Below, piece by piece: positions 27,364 through 34,028 of a stretch of 64,000 bases of DNA. Source of the DNA: Burkholderia sp. L27(2015) (GTDB lineage: Bacteria > Pseudomonadota > Gammaproteobacteria > Burkholderiales > Burkholderiaceae). The stretch spans positions 1-64,000 of the forward strand of contig NZ_LMUX01000020.1 in the NCBI RefSeq assembly GCF_009765705.1, in the 5' to 3' direction. A program made the position numbers and the translations under genes. Each line of letters starts with the position of its first letter. The first letter of the stretch is position 1. The notes under the pieces are model-generated. The model was not told the origin of the DNA, searched no databases, and saw only the letters and a program-made list of their open reading frames with translations.

Positions 27364-27391
27364 TTGAATGATGAGGCAACTCTGATACAAT
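27364..27391 (+). promoter_or_regulatory. Promoter of tRNA-Pro
   Basis: TTGAAT, 16-bp spacer, TACAAT; the tRNA begins 10 bp later. Confidence 0.55.
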
Positions 27392-27400
27392 TTCGGTCTT

Positions 27401-27478
<78 letters not shown>

Positions 27479-27485
27479 GTAGATG

Positions 27486-27519
27486 AAGGACTTACAGCTT
27501 CGGCTGTAAGTCCTTTTTT
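27486..27519 (+). terminator. Strong intrinsic terminator after tRNA-Pro
   Basis: A 13-bp perfect stem AAGGACTTACAGC / GCTGTAAGTCCTT closed by a TTCG tetraloop, followed by a T tract. Confidence 0.92.
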
Positions 27520-27556
27520 CTTTTGGCGCGACGCTTTGCTAAACTCGAGTTCGACT

Positions 27557-27620
27557 CGCCGTAAAAGCAATGCGCCGTAAAAGCAATGCGCCGTAAAAGC
27601 AATGCGCCGTAAAAGCAATG
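27557..27620. repeat. Perfect tandem repeat, 16 bp x 4
   Basis: Four identical, directly adjacent copies of CGCCGTAAAAGCAATG. Perfect identity implies a very recent expansion, and the copy number may vary between strains. It lies just beyond the tRNA-Pro terminator. Confidence 0.97.
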
Positions 27621-28037
27621 AATACGCAGCGGCTCAAGATTGCCGTAGCATCGTCCATGCTGTGTGATACCTATGACATTACGCGTGCAACAACGTACGT
27701 ATAGCCGCGCCTGATTCTAATCATAAGCGGGCCGGGCAAAGAATATTAGCATTGCTAATAGAAATTCTACGGTCGTTAATTCTAAGAGCAGTTACTTGAG
27801 CGTAGTTGCCAAACAGTCGTAGCTCTCCCGGGAAGGGACCTGCCATCCGAGGAAATCAATCGCGCGTCATCGCATTTTCAAATGTGCGCGGTACGTTATC
27901 GGATTTTTGACCACGCTGGAAAGTATCCCTGGCAATGCATCGTCGGCCCGTCGAGTACGACTTTTCGCTTGTAATTTGACGTCAAACTTTGCGTGAGCAC
28001 ATGGTCTAAAATGGGTCTCTATAAAAAAGGGGGGCGT
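27621..28037. other. Gene-free AT-richer stretch with two perfect dyads
   Basis: No convincing coding frame. Two perfect dyads stand out: TATTAGC-ATT-GCTAATA at 27744-27760 and TTTGACGTCAAA at 27975-27986, the latter about 50 bp before the next start codon and therefore a candidate operator for it. Confidence 0.5.
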
Positions 28038-28475
28038 ATGGGGACTTATGCCGATTTGGCCGGAATCATCGATGAAGCGGCTAAGAAGAAGGTCGATTAT
28101 GCCAATGACCTGAAAATTACCGCTGCGGGATTTGTGCGAGAGTTGGAACGAGCCTGGGAAGCCCAAGGTAAGGTGGAACTGGGGCACCTTTCCGACGAGG
28201 GAGAGTTTATCCCCGGCGAGATTGGGAAATTGAATAATCAGCAAATCGCGCCTTTTGTAATTAATGTAAGGTTCGATGGCGACGCAGATACTGTTTTGCG
28301 ACTCAATATGCAGATAGCCAGAACCAAGCATGGCGTAAGTCTGATTACGCCATCTGGGGAGCGCCTCGCGGTAGACGCGGATCAACCGGCTTCTTTTGCG
28401 GCAGCTATCAAAAATTTGTCGAATTGGGCGTTTGATTGGGCGCTCGACAGGAGAGAAAAATCTGCATTAGCCTAG
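28038..28475 (+). CDS. Unknown protein, paralogue of the gene at 29497-29940
   Basis: 145 residues, no signal peptide or membrane segment; predicted mixed helix/strand. I do not recognise the family. It is clearly homologous along its whole length to the minus-strand protein at 29.5-29.9 kb: ADLAGIIDEAAKKKVDYAND aligns with SDITESLNKAANERKQYARE, EGEFIPGEIGKLN with DGEFVPATIGPLN, and AVDADQPASF with TVAADQPSSF. GGGGGG precedes the ATG by 3 nt. The two paralogues flank a HicA/HicB pair. Base composition is poorer in GC than the core genes, consistent with acquired DNA. It ends in its own terminator. Confidence 0.7.
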   Translation: MGTYADLAGIIDEAAKKKVDYANDLKITAAGFVRELERAWEAQGKVELGHLSDEGEFIPGEIGKLNNQQIAPFVINVRFDGDADTVLRLNMQIARTKHGVSLITPSGERLAVDADQPASFAAAIKNLSNWAFDWALDRREKSALA

Positions 28476-28511
28476 CGTTATCCATAGACTCGTCTTCACC
28501 TGAACGATGTG

Positions 28512-28536
28512 CCCCGCCAACGTGCGGGGTTTTTTA
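28512..28536 (+). terminator. Intrinsic terminator of the unknown gene
   Basis: Stem CCCCGC / GCGGGG, loop CAACGT, seven T residues. Confidence 0.85.
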
Positions 28537-28643
28537 TTTCAGCGCCGGATGTGTCGTCCCCGTTGCAATACGGGCACTTGGTCGACAAGGTGGACATGGG
28601 CGCTCAATCTGAAATTGGATAGATGGATCGTGAGATCATCGTG

Positions 28644-29063
28644 CTAGGCGATCGACACTTCCAGTGTCTTGCCCAGTTGCTTGAATGCAGATTCGATAGC
28701 ATCCAGTTTGGACGAGTGCTTCAGATCGAGCAGTCGGTCTACCTGTGGCATGTGCACGTCGAGGCGGCGCGCCAGTTCAGACTTGCGCACGCCCTGGGCG
28801 ATCATCTCGTTGGCCAGAAGTACCTTGGCAGTAACTAGCGCGGGCAAGGTGACAGAAGGTTGACCCTTGCGCACTTTAGATGGCAGCGGGATCGCGCACT
28901 TGGCATCGAAGTAGAATTCCAGAGCAGTGATCAAAGCGTCCAGGCCCATCGCTAGAGCATCTTGTTCATTATCGCCAGCAGTGATCGCTTCAGGGATATC
29001 GGGGAAGGTCACCAGCAACGAATTGTTCGTGTCCGGTTCCAGTTTTACTGGGTAAGTCAACAT
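28644..29063 (-). CDS. hicB: HicB-type antitoxin
   Basis: 139 residues. The N-terminal HicB fold (MLTYPVKLEPDTNNSLLVTF, PDIPEAITAGDNEQDALAMG) is followed by a C-terminal Cro/Xre-like HTH (about 85-138; IAQGVRKSELARRLDVHMP). HicB neutralises HicA and represses the operon through its HTH. AAGGAGCG precedes the ATG, so it can be translated on its own. It lies downstream of hicA on the same strand, but with an uncommon gap of about 150 bp containing a hairpin; canonical hicAB genes nearly touch. Confidence 0.88.
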   Translation of the reverse strand: MLTYPVKLEPDTNNSLLVTFPDIPEAITAGDNEQDALAMGLDALITALEFYFDAKCAIPLPSKVRKGQPSVTLPALVTAKVLLANEMIAQGVRKSELARRLDVHMPQVDRLLDLKHSSKLDAIESAFKQLGKTLEVSIA

Positions 29064-29192
29064 TCGGGGCGCTCCTTGCTTTTCGTCGTAGCGTCAATTT
29101 TTGAGGATCGAGCTTCAGCATGAGTTTCGGCTTAAGGCGTACACATCAGCAACAGATACTTCGTAGGCTCATGCATCCAACGAGTCTGAGGT

Positions 29193-29210
29193 ACAGCCCC
29201 GCGGGGCTGT
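29193..29210. other. Perfect palindrome between hicA and hicB
   Basis: ACAGCCCCGCGGGGCTGT is an 18-bp perfect palindrome five bases after the hicA stop. It has no T tract on the minus strand, so it is a possible RNA processing/stability hairpin or a weak attenuator setting the toxin:antitoxin ratio. Confidence 0.6.
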
Positions 29211-29215
29211 TGGTC

Positions 29216-29401
29216 TCATTTCAATCCTAGTTGCTTCTTAATCGCTTCAACCAGTCCTTTTCCTATTTCCTTGGCACCGTGATCGGGGAAGACTGTTGAT
29301 TTGCCGTTAAGAGTTACTTGGGAGCGGCTGGAACCCGATTTGCTATTTTCGAATGTCGCACCTTGTTTCTTCAGCCACCTCTTGAACTCGCTGTAATTCA
29401 T
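29216..29401 (-). CDS. hicA: HicA-type toxin with altered active site
   Basis: 61 residues, normal HicA size. The dsRBD-like fold is recognisable: MNYSEFKRWLKKQGATFENS, NGKSTVFPDHG, EAIKKQLGLK. In E. coli HicA the catalytic His lies in GSNHLKL; the equivalent segment here is GSSRSQV, with Arg26 in place of the His. The mRNA-cleaving activity may therefore be weakened or use another residue. The ATG follows CGGAGGTTT at good spacing (minus strand). A perfect 18-bp inverted repeat lies 33-87 bp upstream. An upstream extension of the frame is unlikely because it would cover that operator. Confidence 0.82.
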   Translation of the reverse strand: MNYSEFKRWLKKQGATFENSKSGSSRSQVTLNGKSTVFPDHGAKEIGKGLVEAIKKQLGLK

Positions 29402-29433
29402 AAACCTCCGCTTGGCTGTATCGGAGGTCAAAC

Positions 29434-29488
29434 AATACAACATAATTGTTGCATTACTTAAGATGAAATACAACAATTATGTTGTATT
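29434..29488. promoter_or_regulatory. Operator of hicA: 18-bp perfect inverted repeat
   Basis: AATACAACATAATTGTTG (29434-29451) and its exact reverse complement (29471-29488) are separated by 19 bp. Each arm contains its own near-palindrome CAAC-N6-GTTG, giving two equal sites about 37 bp apart centre to centre. Position and symmetry fit autorepression by the HicB HTH domain. Confidence 0.75.
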
Positions 29489-29496
29489 ATTGCCAG

Positions 29497-29940
29497 CTAA
29501 ACCAGTTGCGACTCGGCCTTCACGTCTCGAACCCAATCCCAGATAGCAGCAGACAGGTCATTGCTCGGTTCGATAAAAGAAGAGGGCTGATCCGCGGCTA
29601 CAGTGTGACCATGCCGGCCCGCGACAAACAGCTGCATGCCCACGGCCTTGGTCTTTTGAACGACGACCGGGAAGTGCCTTACCTCTTCGGCGGAATCAAC
29701 CTGGAACGAAACCGCGAGCACGAATTGCGCGCCTTGCGTCTCGTTCAGCGGGCCAATTGTCGCAGGCACAAATTCACCGTCGTCCAACATCGCGCCATAT
29801 TCAACGGCGTCGCCAGCACCTAAAACGCGGTTGGCTTCAAGCGCAAAAGCCGCCGCGACTGCGTTCAATTCGCGGGCATACTGTTTTCTCTCGTTGGCAG
29901 CCTTGTTGAGGCTTTCCGTGATGTCGGAATAAATTGACAT
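29497..29940 (-). CDS. Unknown protein, paralogue of the gene at 28038-28475
   Basis: 147 residues, cytosolic, no known motif. Homologous end to end with the plus-strand protein on the other side of hicAB; the most conserved parts are the N-terminal helix (KAANERKQYAREL), DDGEFVPATIGPLN and VAADQPSSF. AAGGAGACGCT precedes the ATG. Its stop lies 9 bp before the hicA operator, on the same strand as hicA. The family is unknown to me. Because the two genes face each other across a toxin-antitoxin pair, they may be part of the same mobile unit or arose by an inverted duplication. Confidence 0.7.
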   Translation of the reverse strand: MSIYSDITESLNKAANERKQYARELNAVAAAFALEANRVLGAGDAVEYGAMLDDGEFVPATIGPLNETQGAQFVLAVSFQVDSAEEVRHFPVVVQKTKAVGMQLFVAGRHGHTVAADQPSSFIEPSNDLSAAIWDWVRDVKAESQLV

Positions 29941-30331
29941 AGCGTCTCCTTGTACATCGGAAACACATTCTATGCCTTAAGAGCTAGCGCATCCCGCTAT
30001 TGCCCAACACCGTGCCGCTTCGATGGAGACGGTGCCGCCGGGTAAGAAGTAAGCTTTACCGAAAATGTCCCATTCGCATTTCCCGTCCCGATGGATTAAG
30101 CGGCAACTTAACAAACGCCTTACGGGATAATGGTTTGCGCGTACTCCATACCCACTTATCCACAACAATATGCACACTTTCTGTGGATAACTTACGAGTT
30201 ACGCACAGGGGGCCTCGGGAAAATGTACTTATTTTGAGACATGCGCCGATGGGGTCGCGACCTCTACGATAGGGCTAGTCATATCCGATCGCCAAAGAGA
30301 GCATAGGTTGGACACTACCTGGCTCGCAAGC
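29941..30331. other. Gene-free stretch containing inverted DnaA boxes
   Basis: No credible gene. The notable content is two perfect DnaA boxes in opposite orientation (listed separately) within an AT-richer segment, plus a weaker third match TTACGCACA at 30198. Confidence 0.5.
30156..30190. promoter_or_regulatory. Pair of inverted consensus DnaA boxes
   Basis: TTATCCACA (30156-30164) and TGTGGATAA (30182-30190) are perfect 9-mer DnaA boxes facing each other across 17 bp. Such pairs occur at replication origins, DnaA-titration loci and DnaA-regulated promoters; no rep gene or iteron array is visible here. Confidence 0.7.
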
Positions 30332-30574
30332 CTAAGTATCCATTTCCATCTGATGCGGGTTTTCCCCGGTCGACCTTTTCACCACGGTCCCGACTCGCCG
30401 TGACGCGACGATAGTCCGCTCCACTGCACTACGCGCGACCAGCAGCACAATCGCGGACAGCAGCAGCAACGCCCAAAGGAGAGTAGGGGGTGACAGCGTG
30501 GAGGTAATGGTCACGACGAACGTCAAGAGCCAAAGCACCAAGGCCGTTTGGATAATCAATTTGACGATTTTCAT
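30332..30574 (-). CDS. Small two-helix membrane protein, possible GhoT-like toxin
   Basis: 80 residues: short basic start MKIVK, hydrophobic helix 6-24, turn at SPPT, second helix 31-48, then a basic/polar tail. GGGAG precedes the ATG at correct spacing (minus strand). No named family is recognised. It lies about 110 bp downstream of, and on the same strand as, a GhoS-like gene, the order of the type V toxin-antitoxin pair ghoS-ghoT, where GhoT is a 57-residue membrane-damaging peptide. Size and topology fit that role loosely; there is no sequence identity that I can point to, so the function is inference from context. Confidence 0.6.
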   Translation of the reverse strand: MKIVKLIIQTALVLWLLTFVVTITSTLSPPTLLWALLLLSAIVLLVARSAVERTIVASRRVGTVVKRSTGENPHQMEMDT

Positions 30575-30683
30575 GATGGCTCCCGGTAGGTCGGCGCGCA
30601 GTGATCGATGAACAGCTCCCAGTGAAATCATCGTATCGATATCGCGGCTCGGCCAATGTGCGGCGCCATACGTGGTGTGGTGG

Positions 30684-30965
30684 TTACGCCACCTTATGCA
30701 AGCCGCCGATAACCCGTCCCGCGGACTTGGTCACCACGATGCCGCCAGTACGGCCAAGCGCCGCGATCGCTTGAACCGCTTTGTCGTAGACGGCTTGTTC
30801 TTCGATATCGCCGACGAAGTTGTAGGTTGCTTCGGGCATCTTGTAAACAGCATCGCTACCCTTGATCGTGCGAGTAAAGCCGCGGCGGTGCATCTCATCG
30901 TCGAGCGTGTAGTAGTCGCCGAGTTTTACGTCGTCTAATTCGATCCGCGTGGTGAAGCTGGCCAT
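30684..30965 (-). CDS. DUF2622/GhoS-like small protein
   Basis: 93 residues. MASFTTRIELDDVKLGDYYT, MHRRGFTRTIKGSD, VYKMPEATYNFVGD and GGIVVTKSAGRVIGGLHKVA match what I remember of the DUF2622 family that includes the antitoxin endoribonuclease GhoS, a ferredoxin-like (Cas2-like) fold. The start with AGGAGAGGAAG upstream is preferred; the frame is open for about 250 bp more but that part is Cys/His-rich and noncoding in appearance. GhoS cleaves ghoT mRNA. The next gene on this strand encodes a small membrane protein. Family assignment is from memory and moderate. Confidence 0.65.
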   Translation of the reverse strand: MASFTTRIELDDVKLGDYYTLDDEMHRRGFTRTIKGSDAVYKMPEATYNFVGDIEEQAVYDKAVQAIAALGRTGGIVVTKSAGRVIGGLHKVA

Positions 30966-31237
30966 CTTCCTCTCCTGCATAAGGCATGTTGCGTGGTATG
31001 GGGTCGTCGTATTGTTTCGCGTCACCCCCAGTGGATGCGGGGCAAAGCAGCTTAAGTCGAAATGCCGCTCCTGTCGACCAACGTATGCTCGCCAAAGAAA
31101 TCGATATAAACAACAGAAACAATGGAATAAACCCACGCACCCCGGCGTTTTGTTGACGTGATGACAGGTCGAAGCGTCCGTACGTTCTTCCGCATTACAT
31201 TCGAAATCGTCCCTCACTAAATAACAGGACTCCGATC

Positions 31238-31600
31238 ATGCTCAAGCTCAAACCCCTGCTGTTGCTCGCCTTGTGCGGGCTTTCCATTCAAGCTTTCGCG
31301 GCGGCCCCCAAGGCGTCCAACGGCATGCTGGTCGACGACAAAGGCATGACGCTCTATACCTTCGACAAAGACACCACCCCAGGCAAAAGCGCTTGCTCCG
31401 GCGCTTGCGCAGCGATTTGGCCGGCAGCGCTGGCCTCCTCGTCCGACACTGCTAGCGGCGACCTGGGCCTGATACCCACCGCGGACGGTCAGCAATGGAC
31501 GTATAAGGGCCACCCCCTGTATCGCTACGCGTCGGACAAAAAGCCCGGTGACATGAGTGGCGACAATTTCAAGAACATCTGGCACACCGTCAAGCAGTAA
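31238..31600 (+). CDS. Secreted COG4315-type repeat protein
   Basis: 120 residues. Signal peptide (MLKLKPLLLLALCGLSIQAFA) then two copies of the short repeat typical of this family: GMTLYTFDKDTTPGKSAC, SGACAAIWPAAL and WTYKGHPLYRYASDKKPGDM. The Cys at residue 13 is not in a proper lipobox, so it is more likely periplasmic than a lipoprotein. Function of the family is unknown; members are often encoded beside ECF sigma/anti-sigma pairs, as here (334 bp downstream), and may be part of an envelope stress response. AGGACTCCGATC precedes the ATG. Confidence 0.85.
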   Translation: MLKLKPLLLLALCGLSIQAFAAAPKASNGMLVDDKGMTLYTFDKDTTPGKSACSGACAAIWPAALASSSDTASGDLGLIPTADGQQWTYKGHPLYRYASDKKPGDMSGDNFKNIWHTVKQ

Positions 31601-31656
31601 GCGGAACTGCACGATGTAATCGCGTTGCGGCGGTAGAACGTGCCGCATGAATCAAA

Positions 31657-31688
31657 CGCGCGCCGCAAGAATCGGACCGCGGCGCGCG
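31657..31688 (+). terminator. GC-rich hairpin after the secreted repeat protein
   Basis: A 10-bp perfect stem CGCGCGCCGC / GCGGCGCGCG with a 12-nt loop, followed by GTCAAAAAG. It has no T tract, so it is a weak terminator candidate. Confidence 0.45.
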
Positions 31689-31727
31689 GTCAAAAAGCGA
31701 GCGACTGAAGCACCCAAGTAAGGGCGC

Positions 31728-31751
31728 AACCAAGCACCCAACCAAGCACCC
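31728..31751. repeat. Tandem duplication, 12 bp x 2
   Basis: AACCAAGCACCC repeated exactly, with a degenerate third copy 15-20 bp earlier (GAAGCACCC). Confidence 0.7.
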
Positions 31752-31933
31752 AAGATCCGACGATGCGCTTGCCACCTGTCATAGGCCTGCCCCTCAGTAA
31801 ACTGTGCTGCTACAATGCCGCCCGGAGCGCATTGTTTTATTGCAGTCGGGCTAGGGTTATCCGTCTCCCTCCCGCTGTTTGCGTGTTTTGATACCCCATG
31901 CCGAGACCGGTACCGCAGCCAGGAATGACGTCG

Positions 31934-32470
31934 ATGACAGGCGAAGATCTACCGGCAATGTTGCCGACGCTGTTGCCGCGTCTGTGGGCATTCGCATTGC
32001 GTTTGTCGACCGACAAGCACGATGCGGAGGATTTGGTGCAGCGCGCCTGCGTGCGAGCACTCGAACGCACGCATCAATTTCAAGCCGATACTTCGGCGCT
32101 GAGCTGGATGTTTTCTATCGTGCATTCGCTCTGGATCACCGAAGTGCGCTCGCGCCGGATTCGTAGTCGCGCCAGCATGGAGTGGAATGACGCGTTGATC
32201 GAAACCATCGCCGATCCTCACGCAGTCGATCCCCAGGTCGACCTGCTGCATCGCGAGATTCTCACGGCGGTCGACGCCTTGCCCGACGCGCAGCGGGTCG
32301 TGATATTGCTGGTCGCTGTCGAGGGCTTGACCTATCGCGAAGCGGCCGACGTGCTCGAGGTACCGATCGGCACGGTAATGAGCCGCTTGTCGCGCGCCCG
32401 CCTGACCATAGGGGAACACTTCCGTGGCGATCCGGGCAGCGATGCCGCACGGACCAGGGACACGATCTAA
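31934..32470 (+). CDS. ECF-type RNA polymerase sigma factor
   Basis: 178 residues with regions sigma-2 (LPRLWAFALRLSTDKHDAED, LVQRACVRALERTHQF) and sigma-4 (LPDAQRVVILLVAVEGLTYR, EAADVLEVPIGTVMSRLSRA) and no region 3, the ECF layout. The ATG chosen has AGGA 9 nt upstream; two other in-frame ATGs lie 9 and 36 bp earlier. The stop overlaps the anti-sigma start by one base (TAATG), so the two proteins are made at a coupled ratio. It probably directs transcription of its own pair and of the secreted repeat protein upstream. Confidence 0.92.
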   Translation: MTGEDLPAMLPTLLPRLWAFALRLSTDKHDAEDLVQRACVRALERTHQFQADTSALSWMFSIVHSLWITEVRSRRIRSRASMEWNDALIETIADPHAVDPQVDLLHREILTAVDALPDAQRVVILLVAVEGLTYREAADVLEVPIGTVMSRLSRARLTIGEHFRGDPGSDAARTRDTI

Positions 32471-33351
32471 TGAATATCGACGATATCCTGCTGATGTCCT
32501 ATGTGGACGACGATGTATCGCCCGAGCAGCGCGCCGAGGTCGAGGCGGCTATCGCAGCGTCGCCTGAGGTCGGTGCGCGCGTGGCTGCGCTGCGCGCATC
32601 CCGTCTGCCGTACCAGGCAGCCTTTGCCCGTCAGGCGATACCGCCTGTACCTGAATCGCTTACGCGACGTCTTGACGAATTGCTACGCCAGCCTGTGCGT
32701 GCGCCGTCCCCGCCGGTCGGCGCACCGCGCGTGCCGAGTACGCGTCAACATTCAACGCTGGCATGGCTGGCCGTGGCCTTCGTGGCCGGCGCGTTTTTTT
32801 GCGGCGCGGCACTGAGGTTTGCGCCGGAGTTCATGCCGGGGTTCGTATCGGAGGCTGTACCGGTCAAGCCCGCACAACCGCTGCCCTGGATCCAGGCCGT
32901 GGTGGGCTATCAGGATATGTACACGCGCGACACGCTGGCGAATGTCAGCGACGATCCTAAACTGACGGCCGAGACGGTCAGCCAGATTCATCGCGACGAC
33001 GCGCTCGCCGTCGAAGTGCCCGATCTGCGCGAAACCGGGTTGAGTTTCAAACAATTGCAACGCTTGCGTTTTCGTAACCGTCCGGTTGTGCAGATCGTTT
33101 ATTTGCCGGAACATGGTAACCCCGTAGCGCTGTGCGTGATCGGCGATAGCCGGCCCGATCAGGCCGTGCAGACTCAGCAGGTCGGAAGTATGAACGTCGT
33201 CACGTGGCGGCGCGGAAAACTAAGTTACGCGCTGCTTTCCAAAGATGCCGGCATCGACTTGCAGGCGGTGGGTGCGCATCTCGCCAATGGCGCCACCCCG
33301 GCCTTGTTCGGTCAGCTCGGGACCCAACTGCCACCTCTACCGATGAGCTGA
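32470..33351 (+). CDS. Membrane anti-sigma factor
   Basis: 293 residues. A cytoplasmic N-terminal anti-sigma domain (MNIDDILLMSYVDDDVSPEQ, then RAEVEAAIAASPEVGARVAAL) is followed by a Pro-rich linker, one membrane helix (about 97-117; AWLAVAFVAGAFFCGAALRF) and a periplasmic domain of about 170 residues. The zinc HxxxCxxC motif of ZAS proteins is absent. It is translationally coupled to the ECF sigma gene and is expected to hold the sigma factor at the inner membrane until a periplasmic signal releases it. Confidence 0.88.
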   Translation: MNIDDILLMSYVDDDVSPEQRAEVEAAIAASPEVGARVAALRASRLPYQAAFARQAIPPVPESLTRRLDELLRQPVRAPSPPVGAPRVPSTRQHSTLAWLAVAFVAGAFFCGAALRFAPEFMPGFVSEAVPVKPAQPLPWIQAVVGYQDMYTRDTLANVSDDPKLTAETVSQIHRDDALAVEVPDLRETGLSFKQLQRLRFRNRPVVQIVYLPEHGNPVALCVIGDSRPDQAVQTQQVGSMNVVTWRRGKLSYALLSKDAGIDLQAVGAHLANGATPALFGQLGTQLPPLPMS

Positions 33352-33420
33352 ACGGCACGCTCGCCGCAGTGCCTAGGCTGCGGTGCGCAGGCTGCGACGG
33401 CGATCACACCGTTCCAATAA

Positions 33421-33452
33421 AAACAGGCCACCCGAAAACGTGTGGCCTGTTT
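33421..33452. terminator. Bidirectional intrinsic terminator
   Basis: An 11-bp stem AAACAGGCCAC / GTGGCCTGTTT with a 10-nt loop. It has T residues on the plus side and A residues on the other, serving the anti-sigma operon and the minus-strand gene. Confidence 0.75.
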
Positions 33453-33517
33453 CACATCTAAGGACCGAAACGAAGCGTGGCGCTATTGGCCGAGCCGCGC
33501 CGCGCTTCGCCCGTTCG

Positions 33518-33898
33518 TCAGGCCGCTTTCCTGTGCTGCGCCAGTTCCTCGATCAATGTTTTGTCGAACGCAGGGATGTCGTCCGGCTTGCGGCTGGATG
33601 CGTGGTCCAGCCCCGCAGCGTGTCACGCGCCAGTTTGAAAACGCTGGTTCTTCTTATCCAGGATAAGCTGACTCAGGAAATCGACGTCGTAAGCTTTAAG
33701 CAAATACGGCTGATGCGTCTCAAGATAGCGCGCGATCGCTTCTTTTTCGTCGCGGGCATGTTGGAAATCGCTCAAAGTGGCTGAGTCCCAGCGGAACCGA
33801 AGCCCCAGTTCGCCGAACGCCGTGTTATAAGCGCACAGTTGGGCATGCTCGTCGGGACGCACGGCGCTTGCGTGAAGATGGAGATTGGCTTGGCCCAT
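33518..33898 (-). pseudogene. Unknown gene interrupted by an in-frame TGA
   Basis: Starting at the ATG after GCGAGGAGTCTCAAC, 91 codons end at TGA (33623-33625): MGQANLHLHASAVRPDEHAQ... QTGA. The same frame then continues for 34 codons that look coding (HAAGLDHASSRKPDDIPAFD, KTLIEELAQHRKAA) to a second TGA. The full product would be about 126 residues. A single CGA-to-TGA change would explain it; readthrough or a genuine 91-residue protein are alternatives. No selenocysteine element was identified. The protein is unrecognised; KAYDVDFLSQLILDKK suggests a small soluble helical protein. It is downstream of the LysR gene on the same strand. Confidence 0.55.
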
Positions 33899-34028
33899 GT
33901 TGAGACTCCTCGCTTAACGAAATTGGTTAAGCCAAGAATAGAAGTCCCAATATATTTGCGATAGTTAAAGTTTTTTTGAAAAACCATAAATAATCAATTA
34001 TGCATGGTGCTTCAGGCCCATGACGCCT

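Noticed and set aside
27557-27620. Possible small CRISPR array
   Set aside because: The 16-bp units are directly adjacent with no unique spacers, and no cas genes are present.
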